DNA of 64,000 nucleotides from Stagnimonas sp965279705 (GTDB lineage: Bacteria > Pseudomonadota > Gammaproteobacteria > Nevskiales > Nevskiaceae). The notes under the pieces were generated by a model. The model did no database searches. It was not told the DNA's origin and saw only the letters and a program-made list of their open reading frames with translations. A program made the position numbers and the translations under genes. The stretch is taken from positions 558,001 through 622,000 of the forward strand of contig OZ257257.1 in the NCBI GenBank assembly GCA_965279705.1, written 5' to 3'. Below are positions 63,559-64,000 of the stretch, one piece after another. Numbering within the stretch: position 1 is the first letter of the stretch; each line of letters starts with the position of its first letter.

Positions 63559-63599
63559 CCCCTCCGCTTCCGCACGCAACACCCACCTCGAAACCTTCC

Positions 63600-64000
63600 A
63601 TGAGTGCGAAGTCCCTGGCTTTTGTGATTGCGGATGATCCCGCCTACCTGCCCTGGCTTGAGGCTGCACTGGGCAGCAGCGTGCAGTTCACGCTGGCACA
63701 GCCGCAGGATGCGGGCGAGTTGCTGCGCCGCCTGCAGCAGGGCGGCAAGTTCGATCTGCTGTTCTGCGAGTTCGAGGATTACAACGCGCCCGAGCGCGCC
63801 GCGCTGGTCGAGGCTGTGGCTGATCGCCTGCCGGATCTGCCGGTGGTGGCCATGGGTTCCAGCGAGAATGCCGCGACGGTGCTGACCGCCATGCGCGCGG
63901 GCGTGCGCGACTTTTTCGTGCTCAAGCGCGACGACACCAAGCTGGCCGCGCAGGTGGGCAAGTTGTTGCGTCGCCTGGGCGCTGCCAGCGTGGTGGCTGC
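63600..64000 (+). CDS. cpaE: CpaE/TadZ-like pilus assembly protein, N-terminal part
   Basis: Partial gene running off the right edge (133 codons visible). The start of an atypical receiver domain is seen: KSLAFVIADDPAYLPWLEAAL, FDLLFCEFEDYN, LPVVAMGSSENAATVLTAMRAGVRDFFV. In CpaE/TadZ this domain is followed by a ParA/MinD-like ATPase that localises the pilus machine at the pole; that part is outside the window. Position after cpaC supports the call. Confidence 0.82.
   Translation, partial: MSAKSLAFVIADDPAYLPWLEAALGSSVQFTLAQPQDAGELLRRLQQGGKFDLLFCEFEDYNAPERAALVEAVADRLPDLPVVAMGSSENAATVLTAMRAGVRDFFVLKRDDTKLAAQVGKLLRRLGAASVVA

Noticed and set aside
62197..63669. 490-residue minus-strand open frame opposite cpaC
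   Set aside because: His/Gly/Asp-rich shadow of the secretin gene without recognisable motifs.

Overview
The window is high-GC, gene-dense bacterial chromosome with no tRNA, rRNA, CRISPR array, prophage or transposase that I could find. Gene content and order point to a gammaproteobacterium: a 6S RNA between zapA and fau, a short coiled-coil gene overlapping zapA, pilS/pilR beside sucCD (an order I know from Xanthomonas-like genomes), bamD divergent from rluD-pgeF, FadI/FadJ-type beta-oxidation enzymes, and a glnE ... ilvE-hldE order. A Nevskiales/Solimonadaceae-like lineage is my guess from memory, not a demonstrated result.

Layout. 1-6.85 kb: a minus-strand operon (secreted beta-helix lipoprotein, CocE/NonD hydrolase with an apparent frameshift, FG-GAP/VCBS repeat protein, fadI, fadJ) facing a TetR regulator; a pair of 16-bp palindromes sits between them. 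7.6-12.5 kb: two alpha/beta hydrolases, an M14-type peptidase, a 43-residue membrane peptide, an EVE protein, fau, 6S RNA, zapA and a ZapB-like coiled coil. 12.5-18 kb: envelope quality control and structure (DegP-type protease, PEBP protein, SohB, two OmpA-family proteins). 18-25 kb: hemH, two amino-acid transporters, a second thiolase and a membrane diguanylate cyclase. 25-27 kb: groES-groEL with a CIRCE operator.

27-44.5 kb: glnE, then a surface-polysaccharide region (WaaE-like GT2, rmlBACD for dTDP-rhamnose, GT9 and GT2 transferases, a methyltransferase, an unusual two-domain glycosyltransferase, a second GT9), a 269-bp MITE-like element, then ilvE, hldE and an EamA transporter. ADP-heptose from HldE and dTDP-rhamnose from RmlBACD are plausible donors for the transferases. 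44.5-52.9 kb: pilR, pilS, a PP0621-like protein, sucCD, nadE, bamD. 52.9-59 kb: rluD, pgeF, and a YCF48-type propeller protein paired with an RND/MMPL exporter. 59-64 kb: apaH, then the start of a flp/tad pilus locus (flp pilin, prepilin peptidase, TadE-like, cpaB, cpaC, truncated cpaE).

Most neighbouring genes overlap by ATGA or TGATG, indicating tight operons. The least ordinary items are the MITE-like element at 40938-41206, the regulated secreted-hydrolase/beta-oxidation operon with its broken reading frame, the MptE/DUF115-like plus GT8-like fusion, and an 18-bp perfect palindrome ahead of the YCF48/RND pair.
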